NCBI RefSeq assembly: GCF_019145375.1
Contig: NZ_JAHSTX010000001.1
Coordinates: forward strand, 2,021,001 to 2,085,000
Direction: 5' to 3'
Origin: Pseudomonas triticicola
Lineage (GTDB): Bacteria > Pseudomonadota > Gammaproteobacteria > Pseudomonadales > Pseudomonadaceae
DNA: 64,000 nt
Shown: positions 52,111-60,764 of the stretch, piece after piece
Position numbering within the stretch: the stretch's first letter is position 1
Layout: every line of letters starts with the position of its first letter
Translations under genes and position numbers: made by a program
The notes under the pieces: generated by a model
What the model was told of the DNA's origin: nothing
Database searches by the model: none
The model's input: the letters and a program-made list of their open reading frames with translations, nothing else

Positions 52111-53037
52111 TCAATCGATCAGCGCCTGAGCAGTGCTCGCCAACTGCGCGCCGACCCGGGCTTTCAAGGTATCGATGAATCGCGTGATCTTCGCATCGAC
52201 AAACTGGCGAGACGTGTAGACCGCGTAAACATTGCGCTCGTAGGTGTGGTAATCGGGCAGCACCCGCACCAGCCTGCCGGTACGCAAATCGTCGATCGCC
52301 GTGAAGCCTGCCAACAGACCAATCCCCGCCCCTTCGCGAATGGCCACGGCCATTGCGTCCATATCGTTCACGCTGAAACTCGGCCCGCTCGGGATGAACG
52401 TCGCATCGCCCGCCTTGCTTTTGAGCTGCCATTCATCGCGCACGTAATCCACGGTACCGAGCAGCAGGCATTGATGATCGCAAAGCTGCTCCGGCGTTTT
52501 CGGTGCGCCATGCCGCGCCAGGTATTCCGGGGAGGCCACCAGTACACAGTGACTGACGCCGATCTTCTGGCTGACATACGCCGAATCCGGCAGCGTTCGC
52601 GCGATCAGAATGGACACGTCCAACTGATCCTCAAGCAGATTGGGCATGCGTTGGGAGAGCATCAAATCGACGGTCACTTCGGGAAACGCCTGGCGATATT
52701 CCAGCACCGCGCCGGTCACCAGTTGCCGCGCCAGTCCGGGCACGCAGTGCACCCGTAACGTCCCTCGTGGTTGCAAGGCGGCATTGCTCGCCTCGGCTTC
52801 GGCGCTTTCCAGGTCAGCGAGAATCTTCACGCAGCGTTCATAAAACCGCCGGCCCGCATCGGTCACCGAGAGACGCCGGGTCGAGCGCTGCAACAGCCGA
52901 GTGTCGAGCACGTTTTCCAACGCCGAGACCGCACGCGATACGTTACCGACGGTGGAGTCGAGATGGTTGGCCACGGCAGTGAAACTGCCCATCTCGACTA
53001 CCTTGATGTACACCGACATGTTTGAAAGTTTGTCCAT
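52111..53037 (-). CDS. LysR-family transcriptional regulator
   Basis: The 308-residue protein has the LysR HTH at about 3-60 (MSVYIKVVEMGSFTAVANHL, TVGNVSRAVSALE, LLQRSTRRLSVTDAG) and a typical effector domain. Two adjacent ATGs (53040 and 53037) both fit AGGA upstream. It is divergent from an aldehyde-dehydrogenase operon with about 210 bp between, so it probably controls it. The effector would be a pathway intermediate (inference). Confidence 0.9.
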   Translation of the reverse strand: MDKLSNMSVYIKVVEMGSFTAVANHLDSTVGNVSRAVSALENVLDTRLLQRSTRRLSVTDAGRRFYERCVKILADLESAEAEASNAALQPRGTLRVHCVPGLARQLVTGAVLEYRQAFPEVTVDLMLSQRMPNLLEDQLDVSILIARTLPDSAYVSQKIGVSHCVLVASPEYLARHGAPKTPEQLCDHQCLLLGTVDYVRDEWQLKSKAGDATFIPSGPSFSVNDMDAMAVAIREGAGIGLLAGFTAIDDLRTGRLVRVLPDYHTYERNVYAVYTSRQFVDAKITRFIDTLKARVGAQLASTAQALID

Positions 53038-53248
53038 CATGATCGTCCTGTAGACCTGCCACTCACTGCGGATAACGTCGGATCCTACACGCTCGCTCCT
53101 GTGCTCGATATTACCTTCTGGGACAACAATGATTCCCTCGTGGCCGGCTAAATCAAACGGCACGCCTTCCATAGACTGGATTCCACGGGACGCCTGAACC
53201 GCTGCGTACAAGGCGCCGAATGAATCCTCAACCATGAAGGCGACATCC

Positions 53249-54685
53249 ATGAACACTCCTTACGATCCGCTCTATCTCTTCATCGGTGGTCAATGGCTCA
53301 CCGCCCAAGACCGCGCGACCGCCGCCGTGGTCAACCCGGCAACCGGCGAGGAACTCGGCCAGGTGCCACTGGCCACCGCCGAAGACCTGGATCACGCCCT
53401 CGAAGTGGCCCGACTGAGCTTCGACCAATGGCGCCAGACCGTGCCGGACCAGCGCGCAAAAATCCTCAAGCGCGCCGCCGACCTGATCCTCGAACGCGCC
53501 CCGCACATCGCTGCGCAAATGACGCTGGAAGAAGGCAAGCCACTGCGCGAAAGCCTCGATGAAGTGACCCGTGCGGCGGAATATTTCGAGTGGTTCGCCG
53601 AAAGCGCACGACGCATCGACGGCCGTGTCGTACCGGCCAATCGTCCGGGTGTACTGCAACTGGTCAAACGCCAGGCAATCGGCCCTGTGGCAGCGTTCAC
53701 ACCGTGGAATTTCCCGGCCATCACCCCGGCGCGCAAGCTCTCGGCAGCGCTGGCCGCCGGTTGCAGTGTGGTGCTCAAGCCCGGCGAGGAAAGCCCTTCC
53801 ACCGCGCTGGCCCTGGCCCGGGCGCTGGACGATGCCGGTTTGCCCAAAGGCGTCCTGCAAGTGGTGTTCGGTGTGCCGGATCAAGTTTCCAGCCATTTGA
53901 TTGCCTCACCGATCATTCGCAAAGTGACCTTCACCGGTTCGGTGCCGATCGGTCGGCTGCTCTCGGCCCGCGCTGCCGAAGGCGTCAAGCCGATCACTCT
54001 GGAACTGGGCGGCCACGGCCCGGTGCTGGTGTTTGCCGACGCCGACATCGAAAAGGCTGCTGTGGAAGGCGTCGCCAATCGCTTTCGCGGCACCGGTCAG
54101 GTGTGCATTTCCTCGACTCGTTTTCTTATCCAGCGTGAGGCCTACGCCGAGTTTGTCGAGCACTTCGTCGCAGCCACCCAAGCGTTGAAAATCGGCGATG
54201 GCATGGATCCGCAAACCCAGGTCGGCCCTCTGGCCAACCCACGGCAACTGGCGAAGATGGAGCAACTGATCGCCGACGCCGTCGAGAAAGGCGCGCGGGT
54301 GCTGGCCGGTGGCGAAGCGTTGCCGGGCGCAGGCTTCTTCTTTCAGCCCACCGTATTGGCCGATGTGCCGATGAGTGCGCGAATCATGCACGAAGAACCC
54401 TTTGGCCCCATCGCGATACTGATGCCTTTCGATGAGTTGAGCGACGGCCTGCAAGAAGCCAACCGCCTGCCCTACGGCCTCTCGGCCTACGCGTTCACTT
54501 CCAATGCGCGCACCGCGATCGACGTCGCCGATGGCCTGGAAGCCGGAATGATCGGCATCAACCAGTACCGCATCGTCGCCACCGAACTGCCGTTCGGCGG
54601 CATGAAGGAAAGCGGCCACGGTTCCGAAGGCGGCATCGAAGGCATCGAGCACTATCTCACCAACAAATTCATCAGCCAGGTTTAA
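53249..54685 (+). CDS. NAD(P)-dependent aldehyde dehydrogenase, succinate-semialdehyde type
   Basis: The 478-residue protein is an ALDH: cofactor block AAFTPWNFPAITPARKLSAALAAG, the Gly-rich VTFTGSVPIGR, catalytic Glu in LELGGHGPVLV, and catalytic Cys in GQVCISSTRFL, followed by EEPFGPIA. The fold order and TPWNFP block fit the GabD/succinate-semialdehyde branch, but the substrate could be another aldehyde. The ATG at 53249 has AAGG eight bases upstream; 53234 is an earlier in-frame ATG. It is first in an operon with a CMD-family and an MDR gene. Confidence 0.9.
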   Translation: MNTPYDPLYLFIGGQWLTAQDRATAAVVNPATGEELGQVPLATAEDLDHALEVARLSFDQWRQTVPDQRAKILKRAADLILERAPHIAAQMTLEEGKPLRESLDEVTRAAEYFEWFAESARRIDGRVVPANRPGVLQLVKRQAIGPVAAFTPWNFPAITPARKLSAALAAGCSVVLKPGEESPSTALALARALDDAGLPKGVLQVVFGVPDQVSSHLIASPIIRKVTFTGSVPIGRLLSARAAEGVKPITLELGGHGPVLVFADADIEKAAVEGVANRFRGTGQVCISSTRFLIQREAYAEFVEHFVAATQALKIGDGMDPQTQVGPLANPRQLAKMEQLIADAVEKGARVLAGGEALPGAGFFFQPTVLADVPMSARIMHEEPFGPIAILMPFDELSDGLQEANRLPYGLSAYAFTSNARTAIDVADGLEAGMIGINQYRIVATELPFGGMKESGHGSEGGIEGIEHYLTNKFISQV

Positions 54686-54695
54686 GGGGATTTCC

Positions 54696-55028
54696 ATGTC
54701 GACTATCGATTTCAGCAGCCCACGCGAAGCCGCCCGCGCCTTCACCCCGAAACTGGCGCAATTCGTGGACTCTACGCTGTACCCGCAGATCTGGAGTGAC
54801 CCCGCCTTGTCACCCCGCGACCGCAGTCTGATCACTGTCGCTGCGCTGATTGCCGGCGGCCACTGTGAAGAATTACCCGCGCACCTGCGCCGCGCTGTCA
54901 GCAATGGCGTGAGCCATGAAGAGTTGTCGGCGGCGATCACTCACCTGGCCTTTTACGTCGGTTTCCCGGGCGCCATCACTGCCTCGGCCATCGCCAATGC
55001 CACCCTTGCCGACACGGAGCAACGCTGA
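54696..55028 (+). CDS. Carboxymuconolactone-decarboxylase-family (AhpD-like) protein
   Basis: The 110-residue protein has the CMD core: LSPRDRSLITVAALIAGGHCEELPAHLRRA and GVSHEELSAAITHLAFYVGFPGAI. One Cys and a His occur in GHCEELPAH, where AhpD has C-x-x-C. True 4-carboxymuconolactone decarboxylases are similar in size, but stand-alone CMD proteins are often peroxidase-like or uncharacterised. It lies 10 bp after the ALDH gene and 1 bp before the MDR gene. Confidence 0.85.
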   Translation: MSTIDFSSPREAARAFTPKLAQFVDSTLYPQIWSDPALSPRDRSLITVAALIAGGHCEELPAHLRRAVSNGVSHEELSAAITHLAFYVGFPGAITASAIANATLADTEQR

Positions 55029-55029
55029 G

Positions 55030-56031
55030 ATGAAAGCCATCAACCTGAAAGCATTCGGTTCGGCAGAAGTGCTGCAACTTGGCGAAGCGCCCAACCCTGA
55101 AGTGCGCCCGACCGACCTGCTGGTGCGGGTCTATGCGGCCGGCGTGAACCGTGCCGACCTGACCCACCGAACCGGCGGCTACGGCCATGCGAACTTCGGC
55201 GACTCGTTGATCATCGGTCTGGAGATTGCCGGGGAAGTGCTGGAGACCGGCAGCGAGGTGAGCGGATTCGCCGTCGGCGACCGGGTAATGGGCGTGGTCG
55301 GCGGCGGCGCCTACGCCGAACTGGCGCGCATCGACTACCGCATGGCCATGCCGATTCCGGCACAGCTCGACTATGTGCACGCAGCGGCGATTCCCGAAGT
55401 GTTCGTCACCGCCCACGAAGCGATGCTGCACCTGGCCCGACTCAAGTCAGGCGACTCGGTGCTGATCCATGCCGCCGCCGGCGGCGTTGGTTCCGCTGCC
55501 GTGCAACTGGCCTACGCCACAGGCGCCACGGTGTACGCGACCACCGAAGGCAGCAAATTGTCGCGCGTCGAACATCTGGGCGCCGACGTGGCCATCGACT
55601 ACAAGACCGAGGATTTCGCCGCAGTCATCGCCGACAAAACCCAAGGGCGCGGCGTCGATGTGATCATTGATTTTATCGGCGCGCCCTACTTCGCCCGCAA
55701 CATCGCCTCGCTGGCCCACGGTGGTCGCCTGGTGCAGGTCGGCATTCTTGGCGGCGGCGGCAAGGTCGACGTGGAGCTGGAGCACATCCTCTACCGGCAC
55801 CTGCAAATCATCGGCACGGTGATGAAGTCGCGCACCCAGCCGGAGAAGCACGCGATGATCCAGCGCTTTCGCGACCACTGGCTGAAACGCTTCGCTGGCG
55901 CTGCGAGTCTGGAACCGGTGGTGGACAGCACCTTTCCGTTGTCCCGCGCAGCCGATGCCCATCGGCGGATGGAATCCTCGCAGAATGTCGGGAAGATTAT
56001 CCTGACGATGCAGCCGGAGGATTTGCGCTAA
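55030..56031 (+). CDS. Quinone-oxidoreductase-like MDR protein
   Basis: The 333-residue protein has GroES-like and Rossmann domains: AAGVNRADLTHRTGGY near 38, IIGLEIAGEVLETG, and nucleotide motif HAAAGGVGSAAVQLA near 148. It resembles NADPH:quinone reductases of the PIG3-like type, without zinc ligands. The ATG at 55030 sits 1 bp after the CMD stop. With ALDH and CMD proteins it forms a three-gene redox unit under the divergent LysR. The pathway cannot be named from sequence. Confidence 0.9.
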   Translation: MKAINLKAFGSAEVLQLGEAPNPEVRPTDLLVRVYAAGVNRADLTHRTGGYGHANFGDSLIIGLEIAGEVLETGSEVSGFAVGDRVMGVVGGGAYAELARIDYRMAMPIPAQLDYVHAAAIPEVFVTAHEAMLHLARLKSGDSVLIHAAAGGVGSAAVQLAYATGATVYATTEGSKLSRVEHLGADVAIDYKTEDFAAVIADKTQGRGVDVIIDFIGAPYFARNIASLAHGGRLVQVGILGGGGKVDVELEHILYRHLQIIGTVMKSRTQPEKHAMIQRFRDHWLKRFAGAASLEPVVDSTFPLSRAADAHRRMESSQNVGKIILTMQPEDLR

Positions 56032-56090
56032 GGCAGGTCGATCAAATCTGGCCTTGCACCGTCCTGTTGCAAGGTCAGCGGCCAGCGCAC

Positions 56091-56564
56091 TCAAGACTTA
56101 ACACTGATCCCGCGAGCAGCAAAGACTTCACGCGCAGCCGTTATACCGTTCAAGGCACTGGGAAACCCTGCGTATACGGTCATTTGCAAGATCACATCGA
56201 CCACCGCCTCCGGTGTGCACCCGACGTTCAGGGCTCCGCCGATATGCACTTTCAGTTGTGGCTGGGCATTGCCCAGTGCGGTCAATGCCGCAACGGTTGC
56301 CAGCTCACGAGTGCAGTGATCGAGCCCGGGGCGGGCGAAGACATCGCCGTAGGCAAAACTCAGAATCCAGTCCGCAAGCTCTGGAGCAGTATCCTTCAAT
56401 GAATCAACCACTGCCTGACCAGGTCCGCCAGTAATCTGCGTCAGAGCGGCTTCTCCGCGCTCTCGACGATCAGTCATCTCCACCGGCGCTGCGACACCGG
56501 TCACGCTTGCGCCAATCAGTGTGGCGGACAGCAAGCGGTTGAAGCCGGGAAGTTTACGGATCAT
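56091..56564 (-). CDS. CMD-family protein with N-terminal hydrophobic segment
   Basis: The 157-residue protein has a putative signal or anchor (GFNRLLSATLIGASVTGVAA) and then a carboxymuconolactone-decarboxylase domain: FARPGLDHCTRELATVAALTALGNAQPQLKVHIGGALNVGCTPEAVVDVILQMTVYAGFPSA. The layout H-C at one site and G-C near the other differs from AhpD C-x-x-C. An exported CMD protein is unusual. Its start overlaps the MerR gene by 11 bp, so it is translationally coupled and probably regulated by it. Confidence 0.85.
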   Translation of the reverse strand: MIRKLPGFNRLLSATLIGASVTGVAAPVEMTDRRERGEAALTQITGGPGQAVVDSLKDTAPELADWILSFAYGDVFARPGLDHCTRELATVAALTALGNAQPQLKVHIGGALNVGCTPEAVVDVILQMTVYAGFPSALNGITAAREVFAARGISVKS

Positions 56565-56940
56565 GGTGATGCTCCTTTTGCTCGAGTTGGTGGTAGATCT
56601 GAATCTTGTTATCCAGAACCTCCAGGGACTGGCTCAACTGGCTGATCTGCGCTTGCACGTCCCGGCGATGCTGCTCGAGAAGTTCGCGGCGTTCTGCCAG
56701 GGTCGAGTCGCCTGAACGGCGCAGTTCGGCATACCGCAGCATTTGCTGGATCGGCATTCCGGTCGCCTTCAGCCGGAGCAGAAACTCGGCCCACAGCACA
56801 TCCTTCTCGGCGTACACCCGGTGGCCATTGCCACCGCGCCCAACCGGATCGAACAGCCCGATGCGCTCGTAATAGCGGATCGTGTGAGCGCTCAAATCAA
56901 GGCGCTTGGCCAACTTTGAAATTGTCAGTTCTGGATTCAT
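56554..56940 (-). CDS. MerR-family transcriptional regulator
   Basis: The 128-residue protein has the MerR winged HTH (LTISKLAKRLDLSAHTIRYYERIGLFDPVGRGGNGHRVY) followed by the long dimerisation helix (HRRDVQAQISQLSQSLEVLDNKIQIY). The C-terminus lacks the Cys ligands of metal sensors and ends KEHHHD. It overlaps the CMD-family gene by 11 bp. This pattern of a short MerR next to CMD or oxidoreductase genes is frequent. The inducer is unknown. Confidence 0.9.
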   Translation of the reverse strand: MNPELTISKLAKRLDLSAHTIRYYERIGLFDPVGRGGNGHRVYAEKDVLWAEFLLRLKATGMPIQQMLRYAELRRSGDSTLAERRELLEQHRRDVQAQISQLSQSLEVLDNKIQIYHQLEQKEHHHDP

Positions 56941-57149
56941 GTCATCACCGTAAAGGTTTGAGCGCGCTCTAAGTCAATGGCTATTTTCCATCAAGCAGAA
57001 TCAGGCAAATCGCCGACAGTATCCGCTTAACGCCGACACCGCCCTGCCCCCTAATCTGAACCCATGCAGAACACACCACTGCAACGGGTTAACCAGAGAC
57101 TGATCTGAACGACCCGGACCTCAATCGAAATTTGACCGGAGTCACCGCC

Positions 57150-57482
57150 ATGAAAACTGTAAGCCAACTGATCGCCGTCGCCACCTTCGCCCTCAGCGCC
57201 AGCGCATTCGCCGTACCGAGCAGTCAGGAAGATCGTTTGTTCACCCAGGTCAGCGAACCACAGCAGACTGTTGCTGCCGATGGCTCGCAGCGTACGCCCC
57301 AAGGCCAGGCTCTGGCTGAAAACGGCCGCACCCGCCTCGAGGAACAAGGCCTGGTTGAAGACGGTTATGACAAGACCCCACAAGGCCAGGCCATCGCTGC
57401 CGACGGCTCAGACCGCACCCCACTGGGTGAGGCCCTCGCTGCTGATGGATCGGACCGTACACCGGGCCGTCGCGCAGCATAA
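57150..57482 (+). CDS. Secreted protein with DGS-x-R-T-P tandem repeats
   Basis: The 110-residue protein has a signal peptide (SQLIAVATFALSASAFA, cleavage near residue 22) and then imperfect repeats of about 18 residues: VAADGSQRTPQGQALAENG, VEDGYDKTPQGQAIAADG, SDRTPLGEALAADG, SDRTPGRR. The repeats share A-D-G-x-x-R-T-P-x-G-x-A, and the second half looks unstructured. I do not recognise a family with a known role. The ATG at 57150 is the start of the signal. A strong terminator follows. Export to the periplasm or surface is likely. Confidence 0.75.
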   Translation: MKTVSQLIAVATFALSASAFAVPSSQEDRLFTQVSEPQQTVAADGSQRTPQGQALAENGRTRLEEQGLVEDGYDKTPQGQAIAADGSDRTPLGEALAADGSDRTPGRRAA

Positions 57483-57500
57483 GCGCGTGATGCCGAGACA

Positions 57501-57547
57501 GGAAAAGTCCTGCGGGTTTCAGACCTGCAGGACTTTTCCGTTTTTTT
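57501..57547 (+). terminator. Strong rho-independent terminator
   Basis: GGAAAAGTCCTGC and GCAGGACTTTTCC form a 13-bp stem, followed by a run of seven T after CCG. It closes the repeat-protein gene. Confidence 0.9.
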
Positions 57548-57671
57548 AGGCAAGACCTGATCGAACACTCTATTGATAGGAACAGGCAATACTTCGATCC
57601 GATTCGGCATCGTCCGCCAGCGTTATCCGCCCTAGCATGGCCTCTCCCATCGCCTGCTGGAGTACAGATCC

Positions 57672-58496
57672 ATGAAGACTCTTTTCATCACCGGTGTCAG
57701 CAGCGGCTTCGGCCAGGCGCTGGCCAAGGAAGCGCTCGCTCAAGGTCACAGGATTATCGGCACAGTGCGCAGTGAGTCCGCTCTGGCAGCCTTCGAAGCG
57801 CTGTCGCCCGAGCGCGCGCATGGAGTGGTTTTGGACGTTACCGAGTTCGATGCCATCGATGGGGTGGTTGCGGCAGTGGAGGATCGCCACGGCCCGGTGG
57901 ACGTGCTGGTCAACAACGCAGGTTATGGCCATGAGGGGATTTTTGAAGAGTCATCGCTGCAAGAAATGCGCCGCCAGTTCGACGTCAACGTGTTCGGCGC
58001 GGTGGCGGTGACCAAGGCTTTCGTCGCGTATTTCCGCCAGCGCCGCGCGGGGCATATCCTCAACATCACCTCCATGGGTGGCTACATCACCATGCCGGGG
58101 ATCGCCTATTACTGCGGCAGCAAGTTCGCTCTGGAGGGCATCTCCGACACCTTGAGCAAGGAGCTTGCGCCCTTCAATATTTTTGTCACCGCTGTGGCGC
58201 CGGGGTCATTTCGCACCGACTGGGCAGGCCGCTCGATGCAACGCACGCCGCGTAGCATCAGTGACTACGACGCAAGCTTCGATCCGGTGCGCAAGGCCCG
58301 GGAGGAGAAAAGTGGCCATCAACTGGGCGATCCGCAGAAAGCTGCACGGGTTATGCTGACGATCATCGACAGTCCAAACCCGCCGGCGCACCTGCTATTG
58401 GGCAGTGATGCGCTGGCGCTGGTGCGTGACAAGTTGCAGCAGACGGCGGAGAGTATTGAGCAATGGGCAGCGCTTAGCCGCTCGACGGATGGCTGA
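57672..58496 (+). CDS. Classical short-chain dehydrogenase/reductase
   Basis: The 274-residue protein has cofactor motif TGVSSGFG near residue 7, N-N-A-G near 80, catalytic Ser in LNITSMGGY and catalytic Y-x3-K as YYCGSK. This is the same subgroup as the SDR at 7561 (similar TGxSxGFG and C-terminal HLLLGSDAL). An Arg in GTVRSE suggests NADP(H) (inference). A repeat element begins 14 bp after its stop. It may be controlled by the AraC gene that follows. Confidence 0.9.
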   Translation: MKTLFITGVSSGFGQALAKEALAQGHRIIGTVRSESALAAFEALSPERAHGVVLDVTEFDAIDGVVAAVEDRHGPVDVLVNNAGYGHEGIFEESSLQEMRRQFDVNVFGAVAVTKAFVAYFRQRRAGHILNITSMGGYITMPGIAYYCGSKFALEGISDTLSKELAPFNIFVTAVAPGSFRTDWAGRSMQRTPRSISDYDASFDPVRKAREEKSGHQLGDPQKAARVMLTIIDSPNPPAHLLLGSDALALVRDKLQQTAESIEQWAALSRSTDG

Positions 58497-58509
58497 AAGA
58501 TCAAAAGCA

Positions 58510-58656
58510 CCCTCACCCCAGCCCTCTCCCGGAGGGAGAGGGAGCCGATCCGGGTGGATTCAACCCCCGCGTTCGGCACGATATTACAGGTCGGCGTAGT
58601 ACCAGAAAGCACCACGGTCAGTCCCCTCTCCCTCTGGGAGAGGGCTAGGGTGAGGG
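58510..58656. repeat. Inverted-repeat element of a second REP-like family
   Basis: CCCTCACCCCAGCCCTCTCCC at 58510 is matched by the inverted GGGAGAGGGCTAGGGTGAGG plus G ending at 58656, with about 105 bp between. Each arm has its own CCCTCTCCC/GGGAGAGGG hairpin. This is the paired form of the CCCTCACCC family, different from the GCGAGCCTGCTCGC family elsewhere in the window. It lies between an SDR and an AraC gene. Confidence 0.85.
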
Positions 58657-58726
58657 CTCTGTCTGACACCCCGCCAATCAGCCAGACAGGTTCAAACCCG
58701 CCTTTTCACAAGGAAACCCACAGCCC

Positions 58727-59668
58727 ATGCCGAAACCGAAAGACCCGCTCACAACGCGCATGGTCCAGCTAATGAGCCAGCTCGCCCCGCTGGAAGGTTA
58801 CAACCTGAGCCCGCTGGACGATGTTCGTTTCCTGCGTTCCAACCGACCGCTGACCCGCACGCCGGTGTTGTACGAACCGGGCATCGTCATCCTTTGTCAG
58901 GGGCGTAAACGCGGTTATCTCGGCGATGAAGTCTACGTCTACGACGCTCAGCATTATCTGGTGGTGTCGGTGCCGGTACCCTTCACCATGGAAACCGACG
59001 CCAGCGAAGCCGAGCCGATGCTCGCGGTGTACGTGCGTCTGGATTTCGCCTTGGCCGGCGAGCTGATTCAGCAAGTGGATGAGCGGTGGGATTTCCCTAC
59101 AGCGCAGCCGATGGGCATGTACGCCTCGCCGCTCGACGAACCGCTACGCCGGTCAACCCTGCGTTTTCTTGAAGTGATGAGCGACGATGCCGACGCGCAA
59201 ATCCTCGGCCCGGCGATGCTGCGCGAGCTCTACTACCGTATTCTCACCGGCGAACAAGGTGGCACCCTGCGCGCCGCCATCGCCCAGCAAGGTCAGTTCG
59301 GCAAAGTGACCCGCGCCATCCGCAAGATCCACAGTTGCTATCACCAGCATCTCGACGTAGAAACCCTGGCCGAGGAAGCGCAGATGAGCGTGCCGAATTT
59401 TCATTTGCACTTTCGCAAGGTCACCGATTCCTCGCCGATGCAGTACCTGAAATCGACGCGGCTGCACCAGGCGCGATTGCTGATGCTGCGCAACGACCTG
59501 ACCGCGGCAAAATCTGCGTTTCTGGTGGGCTACGAAAGCGCCTCGCAATTCAGCCGCGACTTCAAACGCCTCTTCGGCCGCACACCGCTGGCGGAAGTGG
59601 CGTGGATGAAACAAGCCTATGCGCTGCCGGCACCGACGAGTGCTTCGCCGTTTGTGTCGTCGCACTGA
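58727..59668 (+). CDS. AraC-family regulator (AraC_N type)
   Basis: The 313-residue protein has an AraC_N sensor (TPVLYEPGIVILCQGRKRGYLGDEVYVYDAQHYLVVSVPVPF) and a double HTH at about 205-300 (VETLAEEAQMSVPNFHLHFRKVTDSSPMQYLKSTRL, SAFLVGYESASQFSRDFKRLFG). It is a close architectural match to the regulator at 19980. The SDR upstream on the same strand is its likely target, as this subgroup often neighbours SDR genes. The ribosome-binding site is weak. Confidence 0.9.
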   Translation: MPKPKDPLTTRMVQLMSQLAPLEGYNLSPLDDVRFLRSNRPLTRTPVLYEPGIVILCQGRKRGYLGDEVYVYDAQHYLVVSVPVPFTMETDASEAEPMLAVYVRLDFALAGELIQQVDERWDFPTAQPMGMYASPLDEPLRRSTLRFLEVMSDDADAQILGPAMLRELYYRILTGEQGGTLRAAIAQQGQFGKVTRAIRKIHSCYHQHLDVETLAEEAQMSVPNFHLHFRKVTDSSPMQYLKSTRLHQARLLMLRNDLTAAKSAFLVGYESASQFSRDFKRLFGRTPLAEVAWMKQAYALPAPTSASPFVSSH

Positions 59669-59787
59669 TTTTCAGTGCCACGCTCCGCGCACTTATCGCA
59701 GCAAATTCCCCATCCGCATAGTGCTTGCCCCTTCCTGTGTTTCCTCGCCCAATCACACAGGTCAGCCACCTGCATCAGGATGGGATC

Positions 59788-60201
59788 ATGAACACCACGG
59801 CCATTCCCGAAGGTTTCACTCCATTCACCCGCAGCAGTCCGTTGCTGGATCTGCTCGGCCCGATCTACGCCAGGGGTCAGGGGCTGCACTTGGAATTGGG
59901 TTTACTGACCGACTCCCGCCATGCCAATGGTCGCGGCACTTTGCATGGCGGTGTATTGGCGACATTGGCGGATGTGGGGATGGGCTACGCCATGGCCTTC
60001 TCCAGCGATCCGCCGCAGCCGTTGATCACGGCGAGCATGACCCTGGATTATCTCGGTGCGGTGCAAATCAACGAGTGGCTCGAAGTGCGTCTTGAACACT
60101 CCAGAAAAGGTCGCCAATTGGCGTTTGCTGGCGTCAGTCTGCACGTCGGTGAACGAACGGTCGCGCGCGCGAGTGCCGTGTTCGCGGTGCCGCTGAGCTG
60201 A
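59788..60201 (+). CDS. PaaI-type hotdog-fold thioesterase
   Basis: The 137-residue protein has the hotdog thioesterase core GRGTLHGGVLATLADVGMGYA, where the H-G-G-x-x-x-x-x-x-D block is the active-site helix of PaaI-type enzymes, and DYLGAVQINEWLEVR. The ATG at 59788 is preceded by AGGATGGGATC and fits family length; the longer frame from 59725 is less likely. It cleaves acyl-CoA or aryl-CoA thioesters in relatives. It appears single, convergent with the HxlR gene. Confidence 0.87.
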   Translation: MNTTAIPEGFTPFTRSSPLLDLLGPIYARGQGLHLELGLLTDSRHANGRGTLHGGVLATLADVGMGYAMAFSSDPPQPLITASMTLDYLGAVQINEWLEVRLEHSRKGRQLAFAGVSLHVGERTVARASAVFAVPLS

Positions 60202-60212
60202 AGCGCGAAACC

Positions 60213-60671
60213 TCAGTCTGACGCTTCAGAATCATCCCGCGCTGGAACAGGAATTTGCCATGAGGGTTTCTTGCCGATCTGGCTATCGAACGTGCGTCGC
60301 GCTTGGCGGAAACCCTCGACGTTTTCCACCACCCAAGTCCAGATCGGCGACATCCGCACCAGCAAGCCCATGCCCAATGGCGTCAGCTCGTACTCGACGT
60401 GCGGCGGCACCTGGTCGAGCTCGCGCCGGGTCAGCAGGCCGTCGCGTTCCAGCGCACGCAGGGTTTTGGTCAACATGCGCTGAGTCACGCCGGTCATCTG
60501 CCGTTTGATCTCAGCGTGACGCATCGTGCCGTACACCCCCAAGGCATGCAGGATGCCCAAAGACCAGCGACTGCCGGCGTGCGCGAGCACTTCGCGGCGC
60601 ACGCCATCATCGTCTCGTCTGAGCGTCTGGCAGATTGCTTCTGCCTCACTGAGCGCTTGCTGATCAGTCAT
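60213..60671 (-). CDS. HxlR-family transcriptional regulator
   Basis: The 152-residue protein has the HxlR winged HTH: AHAGSRWSLGILHALGVYGTMRHAEIKRQMTGVTQRMLTKTLRALERDGLL, with ELDQVPPHVEYELTPLG in the wing. The ATG at 60671 is preferred to a GTG at 60689. The core Cys of redox-sensing HxlR members is absent near the N-terminus. It is divergent from the NmrA-like gene at 60765, its probable target, with 93 bp between. Confidence 0.88.
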   Translation of the reverse strand: MTDQQALSEAEAICQTLRRDDDGVRREVLAHAGSRWSLGILHALGVYGTMRHAEIKRQMTGVTQRMLTKTLRALERDGLLTRRELDQVPPHVEYELTPLGMGLLVRMSPIWTWVVENVEGFRQARRTFDSQIGKKPSWQIPVPARDDSEASD

Positions 60672-60764
60672 TTCTTCACTTGGTATCACGCGTGTGCCTT
60701 CTTCTGAGTGCTGCCCGATCGTGCCAGCATTTGCCGATCTTACATGCAGATCTCAGGAGACATC

